56,729 nt of DNA from Mesaphorura yosii. Its lineage: Eukaryota; Arthropoda; Collembola; Poduromorpha; Tullbergiidae. The position numbers were made by a program, and so were the translations under genes. The stretch is from NCBI GenBank assembly GCA_009869945.1, contig WIXG01000433.1:1-56729 (forward strand), in the 5' to 3' direction. Below the pieces are notes generated by a model that was given only the letters and a program-made list of their open reading frames with translations, was not told the DNA's origin and did no database searches. Of the stretch, positions 1 to 11,186 are shown in pieces; within the stretch, counting starts at the first letter, position 1; each line of letters opens with the position of its first letter.

Positions 1-314
1 AATTCCCTGTACGCTCGGGCCTGAGTCAACAAATGATAATTGATATACGATGCAGCAATGCGACAGGCGTATACCACACTTACGTAAATGTTGGGCGAGC
101 CCAGCGAAGTCCTTATACTCAACCCGATATTTTTATATAACTGTATAATAGACGAGATCACGCAATTCTCCTCTTTAGTAGTATTTCATTATCAAGTCCA
201 TAGATAGTGAAACAGTGTACCTCGTCTGTGTGTGCGTGTCAGTCAGGCGATGATAATTTTGGACTATGCACCCTGAACTGCACAAACATGAGCAAGAATC
301 AGTAAAGGGGGCAA

Positions 315-348
315 TATAAAGTGGTGCTCGAAAGCAACGCAGTCAGTT
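315..348 (+). promoter_or_regulatory. TATA box and initiator of the UGT gene
   Basis: TATAAA at 315-320 is followed about 28 bp later by TCAGTT at 343-348, the arthropod-type initiator. The pair sits about 50 bp upstream of the UGT start codon. Spacing and motifs fit a focused RNA polymerase II core promoter. Nothing else was recognised in 1-314. Confidence 0.6.
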
Positions 349-394
349 CAGTTAATTTCTGTCTTCGATCCAAGAACAGTGTGCATTTTTAAAG

Positions 395-2077
395 ATGGGT
401 ATGCCACGACGGCGAATTTTGACCTTCCTAACCTGCGCCGCCTGCATCCTGTCAACTCCAGCCAGCGTCTTGCCGGCCCGAATTCTTGCAGTCTCTTTCA
501 TCTCGACTGTGAGTCATAAGATTACGTACGAACCACTTCTGGAGGCGCTTGCCAGCCGAGGCCACAATGTCACTGTCCTGATGCCAACCATTTCTGGTAA
601 ACAAGTGCCGAACCTCACCGAGATTCTCACCTTTGATATCCGAGAATTGATGGCTAGTATGCCCAACTGGTGTGAAATGCGTGAGCGTGGTCTTGCCACG
701 GTGGCGGATCGGATGCCCTTCGTCTTTGGATTCGATGCTTTCTCAAAGTCGTGCAGTAAAACACTGGAACTGCCTCATGTCCTTGCACTACTGAACCAGC
801 ACTACGACGCAGTCATCATGTCAGCATTGTTTAACGAATGCACGGCTGGTTTTGTACACAAATTAAACACGACTCTTATTCTGGTAAGTCCAACCTTCTC
901 ACCAAGTTGGATTTCTGGTCTTTTTGGTTCCCGGACTCCGCCTTCCTTCGTCCCGAACCTGTTCACTGAGTTTGATGAAAGGATGGATTTTTGGGAACGT
1001 ATGTTCAACATGTGGGCTGAACTCTTTGTGGCTGCGTACCGCTCATGGTACTTTAATCCTGCCATGGAACATATTTACCGTCAGAAACTGAACGACCCGC
1101 TCATTCCGGCTGCAGATGAAATCATGCGTAATGCGAGCCTCATATTTAGTACGAGTCATTTCAGCTTAAGCCGACCACGTCCTCTGCTACCTGACATTGT
1201 CGAAGTGGCCGGAATGCACTGCCGACCCGTAAAACCACTTCCGAAAGAGTTGGACGAATTCCTAACCGGCTCCGGACCGGCGGGCTTCATTTACTTCAGC
1301 ATGGGCTCTATTCAGAAGGGATCTGCAATGAGCGAAAAGTATAGGCGTATGTTTCTACGTACTTTTGCCAAACTCAAGCAACGTGTGCTTTGGAAATGGG
1401 AGACTGAACACATGGACGAGGACCTTCCGCCGAATGTAAAGCTAAGCAAATGGCTCCCACAACAAGATGTACTTGGCCATCCGAACTGCAAAGTGTTTCT
1501 CACTCATGGGGGCTTTGGGGGTACGGTGGAGGCAGTTTATCATGGTGTGCCACTTGTTGGAATTCCAATGCTGGGAGATCAACACTTGAATATGAAGAAG
1601 TCGGTGGATGCTGGGTTCGCGATTAGTCTGGAGTATATGACCCTGACGGAGGAGGAGCTACTGGAGGCGCTGACTCGAGTCGCGTCCGATTCACGGTAGG
1701 CGAGCTCTTTTCAAAATTGAGAATTCAGTCCTTTTAACATGTGTCTCACATTTGGTAGGTATCGTGAACGAGTGCAAGCCATCTCCGCCAAATTTCGAGA
1801 TCAACCTGAAACTCCCCTGCAGCGTGCCGTATTCTGGACCGAATATGTGATAAGGCATAAAGGTGCTCCACATTTGCGCTCTGCGGCGAGGGACTTGAAC
1901 TGGGTTCAGTATCACTCCGTCGATGTGCTTGTGGCTATTCTCGGGATTCTGCTCTTCGCCACCGTGTTCTTGCTGTACGCAGTTTTCGGATATATTGTGC
2001 CGCTGTTTCTGATGGGTTTGCATGCAGTGTTCCGGATCATATTGCCAAAGGATAGCAAGAAGATGAAGACGATGTAA
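395..2077 (+). CDS. UDP-glycosyltransferase (UGT), two exons
   Basis: Membrane-bound enzyme that transfers sugar from a UDP-sugar to small lipophilic molecules in the ER, typically in detoxification. Exons 395-1695 and 1759-2077 are joined across a 63-bp intron; the codon split CG|G restores ...DSRYRER and gives 539 aa. A hydrophobic N-terminal signal peptide is visible. The UGT signature begins near residue 353 ([12 protein letters not shown], then [12 protein letters not shown] and PMLGDQ). A single membrane span lies near the C-terminus ([21 protein letters not shown]) followed by a basic tail (KDSKKMKTM), the usual type I ER topology. Length is normal for insect UGTs. AATAAA overlaps the stop codon (2077-2082 and again 2081-2086), so the 3' UTR must be very short. 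The donor-sugar site is seen; the acceptor cannot be predicted. Confidence 0.95.
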
Positions 2078-2473
2078 ATAAATAAACTTAAGATGGGCTT
2101 TTATTTGGTCGGCTCCTTTTCTTCCCATCAATGAAAAGAGAGCCAGTTCCCTGAAAGTAAAGGTGGAGAATTCAATCCAAAAACTTCCATACACCCTGTC
2201 CAAAGTTGTCGAGTGCTTCCACAGGTCTCGCAACGAAATTTCCGACTTGTTGTGCTTGATGTGTGATGTTGAACAGGTTGCTGGCAGTAGGTCGATTTCC
2301 AATGGCAGAGAAGAGCAGATCAGCTGCCTGCCAAAGGTGCAAATGTCAGGACACATACGGGGGTCAGACACGCAGCAAATTAGCACAGCGAGATTAAATC
2401 AGACATACAACATATTACGGAATTAAAATGAAAATCGTAGAACATGCAGCATGGTACTTAAAGTACAGAAAAC
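2078..2473. other. Intergenic, convergent UGT/IR-1
   Basis: Space between the 3' ends of the UGT (+) and IR-1 (-) genes. It holds the UGT polyadenylation signals at its left edge. Open frames here show no family signature, and I see nothing else. Confidence 0.5.
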
Positions 2474-4786
2474 CTAATGCGGTAAAACACAGACTCTCGT
2501 TCTCCTTCTGCACCTCGCAGTTTTCTTAACGCAATTCCATGCGTACGAAACATTTACTCGGGTGGGAAGGTTCCACACCTGTCTACGCATGGAGATGGAT
2601 GTGGCGAGACTAACCAAATTTTTGGTGGTTCTAACACATTTAATTAGACCGACCAGTAGAACAGCAGTGACAGCGCTTCCAATCTTCTTCCGCAACCTCA
2701 TGAACGCCCGTTCACCGAGCAAAGCCGCAGCACACATTGCCAAACCAAAGCCGTACACAAACAAGGGAATTCGAAGCACTTCCATTGACATCTTCTTCGG
2801 TGGGTCCGCGTGTGGTGGGAGTCTGAATATAGCAGCACCAGCGGCTCTGGCCTTTCTTGAACTTCGAAGATCGTCAAAGAAATCGTATCGTTCAGAAGAA
2901 TAGTCTGTGAATTCTGCCCCCAACTTATCCCACAACCCATACAAGCCTGACTCGACCAACGCTCCCACTGGTCTGGCAAGCCTGTTGCTAACCCAATTAT
3001 GAGGCACAAGCAACACTTCCATGTTAACAAAAGGATTTGCAGGTTTCTTCAAAACAACCTGCTTCCGGTCTTCGAATATTGCGCGAATGGCGTTCGCCAA
3101 GATGGCCGAGGTGAGCTGCGCATCTAGCATGGCGAAATTGGGCGGTATTGCGTACTTTCCTTTGTTCGTATTGATTAGACTGTTGAAGAAAATTCCTCGA
3201 AGGAATTGGGATTGGAAGCCACTGCGATCTACCGTTGCAGTTGACGCTCCGTCTATCTGAACATACTTGAGGGAGTTTAGGACTCGATCGCATGTGGAGC
3301 ACGAGGGAACCCTGGGCAGATTACTTAAAGCAGGTTTCAGTGTATACTCTCCGTCACGCAACTCGGCAGCCATAGTTAAAGAGAATATTGAGTAATCACT
3401 TTCGACGAGTTCCTGAAGAGTGTTGGGTACATTGGGAACAACGTACTTACTCATGAGTGCCACCATGATGCCAGAGTACCCATTTGATATGACGATGGTC
3501 CCAAGCAACCAAGGCCAAAATACAAGGACGAATTGAGGTTTCACGAGCCGTCCGGGAAAACCTTGGTCTAGCAGAGTGCCAAAGAGGCCCAAGATGCATG
3601 GCAACATTTCATTAGAGTCAGGATTGAGTTCTTGCTGAAGAATCCAGTAGGAGCCGGTGATGGCCACGATGGAGAGCAGGGTGAAAAGCCACGTCTGACC
3701 GTCCATGGCTGTTAACAGTGAGTTGATGTTTGTAGTCGCAACGAATTTCTTATCCAGGACGATGATGAATCTGAACGGGGTCGTCAAGACCCTCAGCACA
3801 TCGTATTTGCGCTGCGCGTAGTATCCTGCGCTGGAGTCATCAAGAAATGACGTGCCAAGTAGCCCGTATTCATGACGCATCCGATGATACTGATCCGCGG
3901 TGGGAAGTGAGACGTTGTAGTCCACCCAAAGCTGAGCGAGTAGGCATTGGAAAGGTTTAAGGATCCTGGTGCTCTCCCTCTGACCGCTTGTGGTGTAAAA
4001 GTACCACATCATCTTATTATCGCAGGTCCAACGTGAGAATAGAAGATGATGGTAATTAATAGCGTACGCGTCTTCGGGATACATGATTACGTTGGTGATT
4101 GCTTTCGTATGTGCTAGCTGCCACTGGTACGTAAGGGTTCCTCTTTCTTGTACCTCACTCACCCGAAAATTCTCCAGTACTGACCCATCGGACTGAATCA
4201 TGTTGACTTTGGTACCGTTTATTCTGACATGAAGTGTCACGCCACGATAGCCCCTCAAGTAGTGGATGGCTGCTGCCCAATGAGGCGGTTCTCCCTCTTC
4301 TGATGACTTCTCCCCTTCGTTGCCACTTGTGACTACAACTGTGAAGTCAGCCACATCGTTCGCCATGCTACGAATGGTGACCGTTGAGTATGGCGCTAGT
4401 AGCGAGCTCCTATCGTACGGTGATGTGATCAAATCTGTAATGAATATGATCACAACTTTGCATTCCACGTGCCGCAGATGATTGCCTAATGGATGGTGGC
4501 CCGTTGGTTTGTCTCTGAAGTATCTGGTCAACTTGCGCATGGATTCTTGCCAAGAGAAGGGCAGCTCCACGGTTCTCTGCACCTGATTGAAGAATAGCAC
4601 GTACTCTTCAAGACCTTCAGCTTGAGTCACTGGGTGAAGACGGGCATGCATCTCCAACGCCACCGTACAGCTTTTCAACGGGTGGGTGAAGAGATAAACC
4701 ATTTCTTCCGCGAGCCCCAGTGCAGAAGCACAGGAACTCGATGCACAAGTTAACAGAGCGCAACAGATCACGTGAGACAGATGCAT
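2474..4786 (-). CDS. Divergent ionotropic receptor (IR-1), single exon
   Basis: Predicted ligand-gated cation channel of the chemosensory IR family, an offshoot of ionotropic glutamate receptors. It is 770 aa from the ATG at 4786; the hydrophobic start MHLSHVICCALLTCASSS looks like a signal peptide. The order is that of the family: extracellular N-terminal region, first membrane helix (TWLFTLLSIVAITGSYWIL), a degenerate pore segment (ILGLFGTLLDQG), second helix (FVLVFWPWLLGTIVISNGYS), second ligand-binding lobe (NTLQELVESDYSIFSL onward) and a last helix near VLRIPLFVYGFGLAMCAAAL. The canonical glutamate-binding residues are not evident, as in divergent IRs. It is intronless, unlike IR-2. Ligand unknown. 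Two further IR genes lie in the window, so this is a loose cluster. Confidence 0.8.
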   Translation of the reverse strand: MHLSHVICCALLTCASSSCASALGLAEEMVYLFTHPLKSCTVALEMHARLHPVTQAEGLEEYVLFFNQVQRTVELPFSWQESMRKLTRYFRDKPTGHHPLGNHLRHVECKVVIIFITDLITSPYDRSSLLAPYSTVTIRSMANDVADFTVVVTSGNEGEKSSEEGEPPHWAAAIHYLRGYRGVTLHVRINGTKVNMIQSDGSVLENFRVSEVQERGTLTYQWQLAHTKAITNVIMYPEDAYAINYHHLLFSRWTCDNKMMWYFYTTSGQRESTRILKPFQCLLAQLWVDYNVSLPTADQYHRMRHEYGLLGTSFLDDSSAGYYAQRKYDVLRVLTTPFRFIIVLDKKFVATTNINSLLTAMDGQTWLFTLLSIVAITGSYWILQQELNPDSNEMLPCILGLFGTLLDQGFPGRLVKPQFVLVFWPWLLGTIVISNGYSGIMVALMSKYVVPNVPNTLQELVESDYSIFSLTMAAELRDGEYTLKPALSNLPRVPSCSTCDRVLNSLKYVQIDGASTATVDRSGFQSQFLRGIFFNSLINTNKGKYAIPPNFAMLDAQLTSAILANAIRAIFEDRKQVVLKKPANPFVNMEVLLVPHNWVSNRLARPVGALVESGLYGLWDKLGAEFTDYSSERYDFFDDLRSSRKARAAGAAIFRLPPHADPPKKMSMEVLRIPLFVYGFGLAMCAAALLGERAFMRLRKKIGSAVTAVLLVGLIKCVRTTKNLVSLATSISMRRQVWNLPTRVNVSYAWNCVKKTARCRRRTRVCVLPH

Positions 4787-6070
4787 AATTAGCACAAAGG
4801 TACATCCTCAGTTGTAGCCGTGCTCTGCACGAGTCCGTTGTACACCGGCGAATTGGATTTCACAAATGCCAAACTAGGAGTAAACTTCATGCAAGTGTGT
4901 TTCACTACCATCGATGATCGATCAATTTTTTTCATGGGCTTATCGAGAAAATCGGACTCCCTCAGTTACACTACTCCTTTGGGAACTTTAGCTCTTGCAC
5001 GCGATTCGAGGCACAGGTACCCGAAGTACCAGTCAAATTCAGCCCCTATAGATTATCACCATTTGTGTTTTCTTTCCTGATGACTAACTGAATCCCTAAA
5101 TACCGAATTCCATTTCTTTCGGAATGCTTGATTGGGAGCGGTATATGAGAGCAAGTGCACGATACTTCAATCTCGACGGGTTGACGAGTTAGAGTCTGAA
5201 AGTTGCTGAGAGGCTGAACTGGCTTTGGTGAAGATTGAGCTTACGTTAGGTTAGGTTTTGTTTAGGTTAGTTAATCAGCGATGGGTTGCTGTTTTGGCAG
5301 CTGTGGTGTCAGCATTACGAGCTCTGATTCTTGCTTCGATGTTAATTTAAGCAGCAGAGCCACTTTTGAACATCTGATTCTGGTTTCTTGTATCTTGGAC
5401 CATGACGTTGTTGTCAAGAAGCCCAAACTCTTGACCCAGACCTCTTCCAATCCCAGATCTTTGCATCCCCGTGAGCCCACAAGAAGAGCTCCTTGAATCT
5501 GCATTGGCGCAGGCGCAGCTGACGCTGGCGGCTCCCTTTCTCGAAGCGTCCCAGAAATGTCAACCAAAGTACCTGGAATCAATTCACAAAATTAGTGTAT
5601 CTCGCCCGTATGATTAGTTAGTTAGAATCAGTTAGTCGAAGGAAGGCTTAATCATCCAAAATATTAAGACTCACCCTTTGTCGGACATTTCTGGAGTTCA
5701 AGCTTCAACCGGACCTCACTTAGGTTTGGTGTCAACGTGAGCCGAATGAAGCCCATTGGGGTATCGACAGAGCTTCATATGGAGAAGAGGATTGCTGTTG
5801 TTGTTGTGGACCTGACATGATGATGAATTTTGAGCTCTGCTCAATGATTTTTGCTCAGCATACACATGATGATCTCACCATGTGATGACCTCATTCTATC
5901 CAACGTTCCATCTACAATAACAAGCTAATGTCGAGAGAAACTTGGATAGAGAACTCTTCAGGTGAATCAATTCATGTAATCTCTTTGATAAGGCGTGGCG
6001 GTGCATATTGTTCACTCACATTCACTTGCGAATATAATGCATTTTGGCCGTTGGTAGTTAACATTTCGCA
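4787..6070. other. Intergenic with an unresolved minus-strand transcript candidate
   Basis: Between divergently transcribed IR-1 and the CARD-NB-ARC gene. On the minus strand an ATG at 5756-5687 region (MSDKG) is followed by a good donor (GTGAGT) and, about 100 bp on, an acceptor before a 100-codon open frame ending at 5271 (TLVDISGTLREREPP...). The phases do not match, so I do not call a gene. A GTTAGGTTAGG stretch occurs near 5244, a motif common in arthropod genomes. The rest shows nothing recognisable. Confidence 0.25.
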
Positions 6071-9000
6071 ATGGAGGCATTTTTCCAGGCGTGTGGAGAG
6101 GACATCGTGTCGCGGCTCATTGAGCCCAATTTGAGTGTCCGGCTGTATACCCGAGGCGTGTTGACTTCCCTGGAGCTGGAGGAAGTGTCCAACATGGAGA
6201 CGACCATCCATCGGAGGCGACTGCTTAACATCCTCATGACAAAGTCGGTAACCCCCTCTCACTTGCAGCCTGCAGGCTACAAACGCCTTTGCCTCTTCTA
6301 ACCCTATTTGTCTACGTGTTCTGCAGGAGCCTGGCAGCCATCAGGGCCTTTGTAGATATCGTCCGGGATGCTACTACAGGACAGGAGGATCTGGTCGAGA
6401 AACTGGAGGCGGAAATTCAAAAGTGGGTGGTTAGCGCCAAGAGGTGTGGGGTGAACCTCGACGGGCACCACCTGCAGGGGGCCAAGATAGCCAAGCAGCA
6501 GCAAGAGAGCCGTGCTGCCGGTGTGGGCGTCTGGCTTGGGGTGAACGAAGTGGTGCACAACTTTACTGGACGGGAGGAGGAGCTGGGGACATTGCACAGG
6601 CTCGTGACCGACAACCATGACGAGGGGACTTACTCGGTCCTTACGAGCGTCCATGGTCTCGGGGGCATTGGAAAGACGTCCTTGGCCCGTAAATACGCCT
6701 GGCGCCAACGCGCCTTTTACGAGAACAACGTCGTCTGGATCGATTGTGAACGTGGTGAGTTGATACGAGAGGCTTTCATCCGTGTGGCCAGGCGGCTTCA
6801 ACTCCAGGTCGTTGGGGAGGACGAGGAAGGGGATCGCGAACTCTGCACCGCCGTCTACGAATGGTTCGACCAAAATACAACTGCCTGCCTCTTTATTTTC
6901 GACAATGTCGAAGACTTCAGTGGCCCCGATGGAGTCAGGGCCTGGCTGCCCGTAAATTTGGCGCCTCACATCCGTCGCCCCCACCTGCTCCTCACGAGCC
7001 GACGTTCGGACCTTGTCAGGCACGGGAAGGTGCTCCGGTTGGACGTACTCAGCTGGGAAGACGCAGTCGAGCTGGTTCGTAAATCACTTCCGGATACGAG
7101 CACGGACTCTGTGGAGACCTTCGTTCGTAAGCTTGGCCGCCTCCCCCTGGCGCTCCAGCAGGCGTTGGCCTACCTGGACGAAGTGAAGGACACGATGTCT
7201 GGAGACCAGGACAATGTCCTGCACGCCTATATGGAACTATACGAGCAGCGGGCCCAGGAGTTGCTGAGCGACACCAAATTCATGGAGCACTTCCTGTCAG
7301 ATTCTGAGTATAAAAAGTCAGTGTACCTCACCTGGCGGGTCACACTTGACAAGATCGAGACGTTGGAGTTTGGGGCGCTTGCGATTCGAACACTGCAACA
7401 GCTCGCCTTCTTCAACTCCGACAGCATTCAGCTGGACTACTTTTCTAGGCTGGGGTCCGCGCGGGCCGTGGATCTCTTGCAGTTTCTGAAGCCAGATATG
7501 CAGCAGTTGCTCGGGGTGTCGTGGTCGGTGGCAGTCGGAATCCTAAGCAAGTTTTCGATGGTCAACTGCGTGCACGGGGTCGTGTCAATGCATCGTCTCG
7601 TCCAGGAAGTCGTTCGACTTGACATTGGAGCAGAGGACGAAGTGGAGCTCGTGGGGAACGTGGTCCGGTTGACGACAGCCCACTTGCCCCGGACCGAGTT
7701 TGGGGAGCAGACCTTGTTGCACGCAACTAGCGTCTTGCCCTTCTACTTTCGGAACAAGGCCGTGATGGAGGAGTTTCCTGAATTTGGGTCGCAAGTCTCT
7801 GAGCACAGTCAACTCATTCGCCACTCGGTGTCACAGTTGCCGCGCGAGACGGAGGCCAACTGCGTGCGGCTGCTAGATGTAATGAACATGGACTCGGGTT
7901 GTGTACAGATGGCGGTGGCCTACGTCAGAAGGGCAGCGGCCGCGAACAGAACAAAGAGTTGTCGGCTCGATGTGTACATTAAAGGGGCCGTGGTTTGCAA
8001 GGAGCTGCGATTGAGACACTTGACGTACCCCGCGGTTGACGACGAAGTTCGGACAATGCTTGGCTGCTGGACTGACAGCTTTCTGGCTCACCTTCAAAGC
8101 CTGGAAGACCCCGAGTTTCTCCTGGAACTGTGCTGCATTCTGTGCCATCTCAGCCCCGAACACATCACAGCCGATTGGGTTTCCAACGCCCTCGGCGTGA
8201 CGGAGGTCTCCTTGGTGAGTAGGAGCAAGGAGGAGGACTGGCGCATGGATCTCGTCGCCCACATGAGCCTACAACAACTTCCGGCCTCTGTCACTCCGGT
8301 ATCAGTCCAGCGGAGCCTCCAGCGCCTGGTTCGACATGTGGAACAGGGTTTGGCCATGTCGGACGGCCGTGAGCTTGAGTGCGCGACGCATGGCTTCTTC
8401 TTGTCCTCGCACATTTTCAATGGTGGTAGTGGGCACAGGGCGGTCGACTTTGAGTGTGAGGCTTCATTCATTGTCAACGTTCACTGGCACCTCCTGAGCC
8501 TCCGCCGAAGTCCAGACGCCTTTCATCTGTCGGCGGAAGCGAGAAGAAGCACCAAATTCCAGATGTCAGGCGATTGTGGGGAGTTGATGGTCTGTAGGGA
8601 GTCTGTTTACAAGGCTCTGTTTGGTCGACACGAAGAAACCAATGACGGGGGTTCGACTCGGGTCTGGGAGCAGGGTCTGGCTGCGTGTGAACGACTCATT
8701 GACCTGCACAACTCCACGGCCCCTGGCGGATGTGCCCAGGAGAGCAAGGAGCTAGTCCATGCGTTGCGGCACAAGAGCCTGCTCCTGGAGAAGCTAGGTC
8801 AAATGGAAGAGAGCAAGGCACTCTTCACTGAGAGCTTTAACATGGGAACCAGGATACGGGCGCGTGGCGATGGAACCAAGGGAAATGCGCCACTTGCTCA
8901 CGCGACACCCCATTTTCTACCCGAGACGATCATAAATGCACTTGACTCCGTCTTTCCCAGATCGGAAGACATGAGATTCCCGCCTCGGTTCAATGTCAGC

Positions 9001-9087
9001 AACATTAATTTCACGGTGACCAGCGGGCAGGGCCAAGATCCAGCGGACCAAAGCGAGTCAACTCTTCCTGACTCAGGAGTCCGGTGA
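6071..9087 (+). CDS. CARD-NB-ARC-TPR protein (Apaf-1/NLR-like)
   Basis: Predicted STAND-type signalling ATPase of the kind that builds apoptosome or inflammasome-like platforms. Exon 1 (6071-6243) and exon 2 (6327-9087) give 977 aa. Residues 1-90 look like a CARD: the pattern RGVLTSLELEEVSNMETT then RRRLLNILMTKSLAAIRAF and GQEDLVEKLE. The NB-ARC follows: FTGREEELGTL, P-loop GLGGIGKTS (about residue 167), Walker B-like ACLFIFDNV (about 246), HLLLTSRRSDL, GRLPLALQQALAYL (about 327) and an MHD-like MHRLVQEV (about 478, D replaced by R). Near residues 850-900 a TPR-like helix pair is visible (HKSLLLEKLGQMEESKALF). There are no WD40 repeats, unlike Apaf-1. The best-fitting donor at 6244 (GTCGGT) is non-consensus; the stronger GTAACC at 6248 would shift frame. 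The stop at 9087 falls in a possible donor (CCG|GTGACA), so more 3' exons are possible. Confidence 0.8.
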
Positions 9088-9800
9088 CACCCACCAATAT
9101 GGGAGTCATGGGAAGCACTAGTATGTGGAAAGTGCCGCGCCGAAAGTTCACTGAAAGTATCTATGCGCCCTCATTGACTTTTCGTGCTGGTCAAGGAGCC
9201 AGGGACGCTGATTGTCATACCCTGGCACGCGGACAAAATTTTACTACCCCTTGGAGGGGATACAAGCTTGTTTCGTCTGGATGTCGATTGGCCGTGTCCT
9301 CCTGGAGTCGACGCTGCAGTGCACTGAGGGATCGCACTTGCGGGGAAACACCTTCCAGCACCGGTGAATCGTCACCGACGCAAATTACTCTATCCTGGAG
9401 CAGGCGCCGATAACCAAGGTTCATACGTTAATGTGCCCTCGGACGAGGAACTGCAGCAGCACAACGTCTTGCGGTGGATGATGGAGTCAGGTCGTGTTTC
9501 ACACGAATACGCTGCGCGGGTCCCCTGGCAACACCAGCAGGACCACCAATCAGAACCCGATGGTTCGGCGCCCACACTGTGATTGTGGGCCGCCCCTGGT
9601 AGGTGCAGCCTCCAAAGTACAGGGGGTTCCGGCGGGGGAGGTGGCCACAAAATCGGAGTTTCATTATTTGGAGACACGCGTATGATTGATTACTGATTTT
9701 ATCAGCTACTTGGCAATAAATGCTCAACTGGTCAGTTGATGATCTGTAATTAGAATTTTTATTGAATCTGTTGAGAAGTAAGCCAAGCATCATATGAAAT
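9088..9800. other. Coding-like but frame-broken stretch 3' of the NB-ARC gene
   Basis: Three plus-strand frames carry protein-like pieces that do not join: FVLVKEPGTLIVIPWHADK in one frame from about 9178, and NVPSDEELQQHNVLRWMMES in another from about 9430. This may be unspliced or decayed 3' exons of the CARD-NB-ARC gene, or a neighbouring remnant. TTTATT at 9758-9763 is the minus-strand polyadenylation signal for the Death-domain gene. Confidence 0.3.
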
Positions 9801-10364
9801 CTAAAGAAGCTGCTCCAGTGTCTGTTGCTGTAGGTTCATCATGCCCTCCACCGCCGCCCAATTGTAACTCTCGATGTCCTCTACACCACAACATTAATGC
9901 CAATTTAGTGTTAGGCTAGAGGCTACGTTAGGCTAGCCGATTCCTAAAAGATGGCCGACTGACCTTGCAGGGTGGTCCACTCCAAATCCTGCAGCGCCGC
10001 CAGCAGCACGCCAAACGTGGCCGCCTTGGCCTTGCGGGATACCCAGTTTAACACGAATGTTTCTGCAGCCTGCCAGTACGCGTCATCCTTCACTGACTTC
10101 TTGATCGCATTCTTTTCTGCGGGGCTCAGTCCAAATTCTTCGCGGGAAACCAGACGAACCATGTTCGCCTCGGTGCGCTCGTCTTTTTCGAAAAACTTGG
10201 TCAAAATTTGACGGATTCTGTTAGTCACCGCCGTTTCACGCCCCATTACTGCAATCAGAATTCAAAAGTGTTAAGTCCGGTAATTAGCCTAATCTAACCC
10301 TAACTGTTGACGAAAGGATAAATGGAAACTTACGCGAGCAGTCACTAAGTTTTAGGTTAGCCAT
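9801..10364 (-). CDS. Small stand-alone Death-domain protein, three exons
   Basis: Exons 10334-10364, 9964-10248 and 9801-9880 (introns 85 and 83 bp) join in phase to give 131 aa starting MANLKLSDCSLMGRE. The centre matches the Death-domain helical pattern: EFGLSPAEKNAIKKSVKDD, then the conserved Trp in ETFVLNWVSRKAKAATFG and LLAALQDLEWTTLQEDIE, corresponding to helices 3-6. The C-terminal tail is Gln-rich (MMNLQQQTLEQLL). There is no other domain, so by size it could be an adaptor or decoy. A polyadenylation signal (AATAAA on the minus strand, 9758-9763) follows the stop. It lies about 700 bp from the 3' end of the CARD-NB-ARC gene and converges with it. Death-fold assignment is from helix pattern only; a CARD or DED is the alternative. 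Confidence 0.72.
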
Positions 10365-10580
10365 GATGTAAGATACGATAGTAATTATCCACTGTCACTG
10401 TACACTCGCACTGGTAAACTCAGAAATAATTGAGCAAGATTCACCGTTTCAGATCGTTTCAGTGCAAACGGGTCTTATCAGTGACGAGGAGATAACCTCA
10501 ACCTAGTCGGGATAGTATTTGGGCAGAGTATAACCGATAATAACTACAGACCGTCTCTCTGGAACACATATTTCAAGTGT

Positions 10581-11186
10581 TTATTCAAAGAAACAAAGAT
10601 AGTAAAAAGGATTTGCCATGAATGAAACAACAAACAAAAGAATCGGAATTTTCAAAATGGCGGCTTGGCGGCGTGCTTGCTGTTTAGTCTCTGCTGATGG
10701 CCACCGCAGTGAGCCCTGCCCCAACCCCACCCTAGCACCTATCACAACTCCTGCAGCAATTCCCCCAAAGCTAATCTTCTCCTCTTGGGCCTTGGCATAC
10801 GCCTTTCTGAAGATGGCCACATCCTCCTCGCTGGCATTGGGGAGGGATTCGTACCGCTGCTTGACAACTGCGATGACGGACTCCTCAGAACCGGATGACC
10901 TTGGGAACTTTGGCCTCCAGATTGTGGAATCCTGGGTGTCTACGAGGCAACACAATCTCCCGTACGAGATCGCTGATGTGGCAGTCGGAGATGAGCCGCT
11001 CTGCCAGCGAGAATTCACATACTTTTGCATGCAGGCCCTGGCGTTCCTCGCAGCCAATTCGATGAGCACAACGCGTTTATGAGTCAAGAATTCCATTCCA
11101 TTGTACGAGTCTTTCGATGGCAGACCGGTATCGTCCCCTGGCTCAAATTTGCCGTTGCTGCTGCTGGGAAGCAGAATGCCTCGCAT
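10581..11186 (-). CDS. Hypothetical protein with a glycine-zipper segment
   Basis: An uninterrupted 201-codon frame from the ATG at 11186. I do not recognise a family. The first 120 residues are soluble-looking with conserved-looking helices (EFLTHKRVVLIELAARNARA). Residues about 140-165 form a Gly/Ala-spaced hydrophobic stretch (SFGGIAAGVVIGARVGLGQG) like a glycine zipper that packs helices in membranes. A second hydrophobic run ends the protein (ILLFVVSFMANPFYYLCFFE). AATAAA overlaps the stop codon on the minus strand (10580-10585), as in the UGT gene, which supports a real 3' end here. It lies between the Death-domain and PARP-Deltex genes; a membrane-acting role is only inference. A spliced last exon cannot be excluded. 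Confidence 0.5.
   Translation of the reverse strand: MRGILLPSSSNGKFEPGDDTGLPSKDSYNGMEFLTHKRVVLIELAARNARACMQKYVNSRWQSGSSPTATSAISYGRLCCLVDTQDSTIWRPKFPRSSGSEESVIAVVKQRYESLPNASEEDVAIFRKAYAKAQEEKISFGGIAAGVVIGARVGLGQGSLRWPSAETKQQARRQAAILKIPILLFVVSFMANPFYYLCFFE

Noticed and set aside
5271..5756. Minus-strand two-exon gene MSDKG + TLVDISGTLRERE
   Set aside because: Good splice sites but the phases disagree and the joined frame stops at once.
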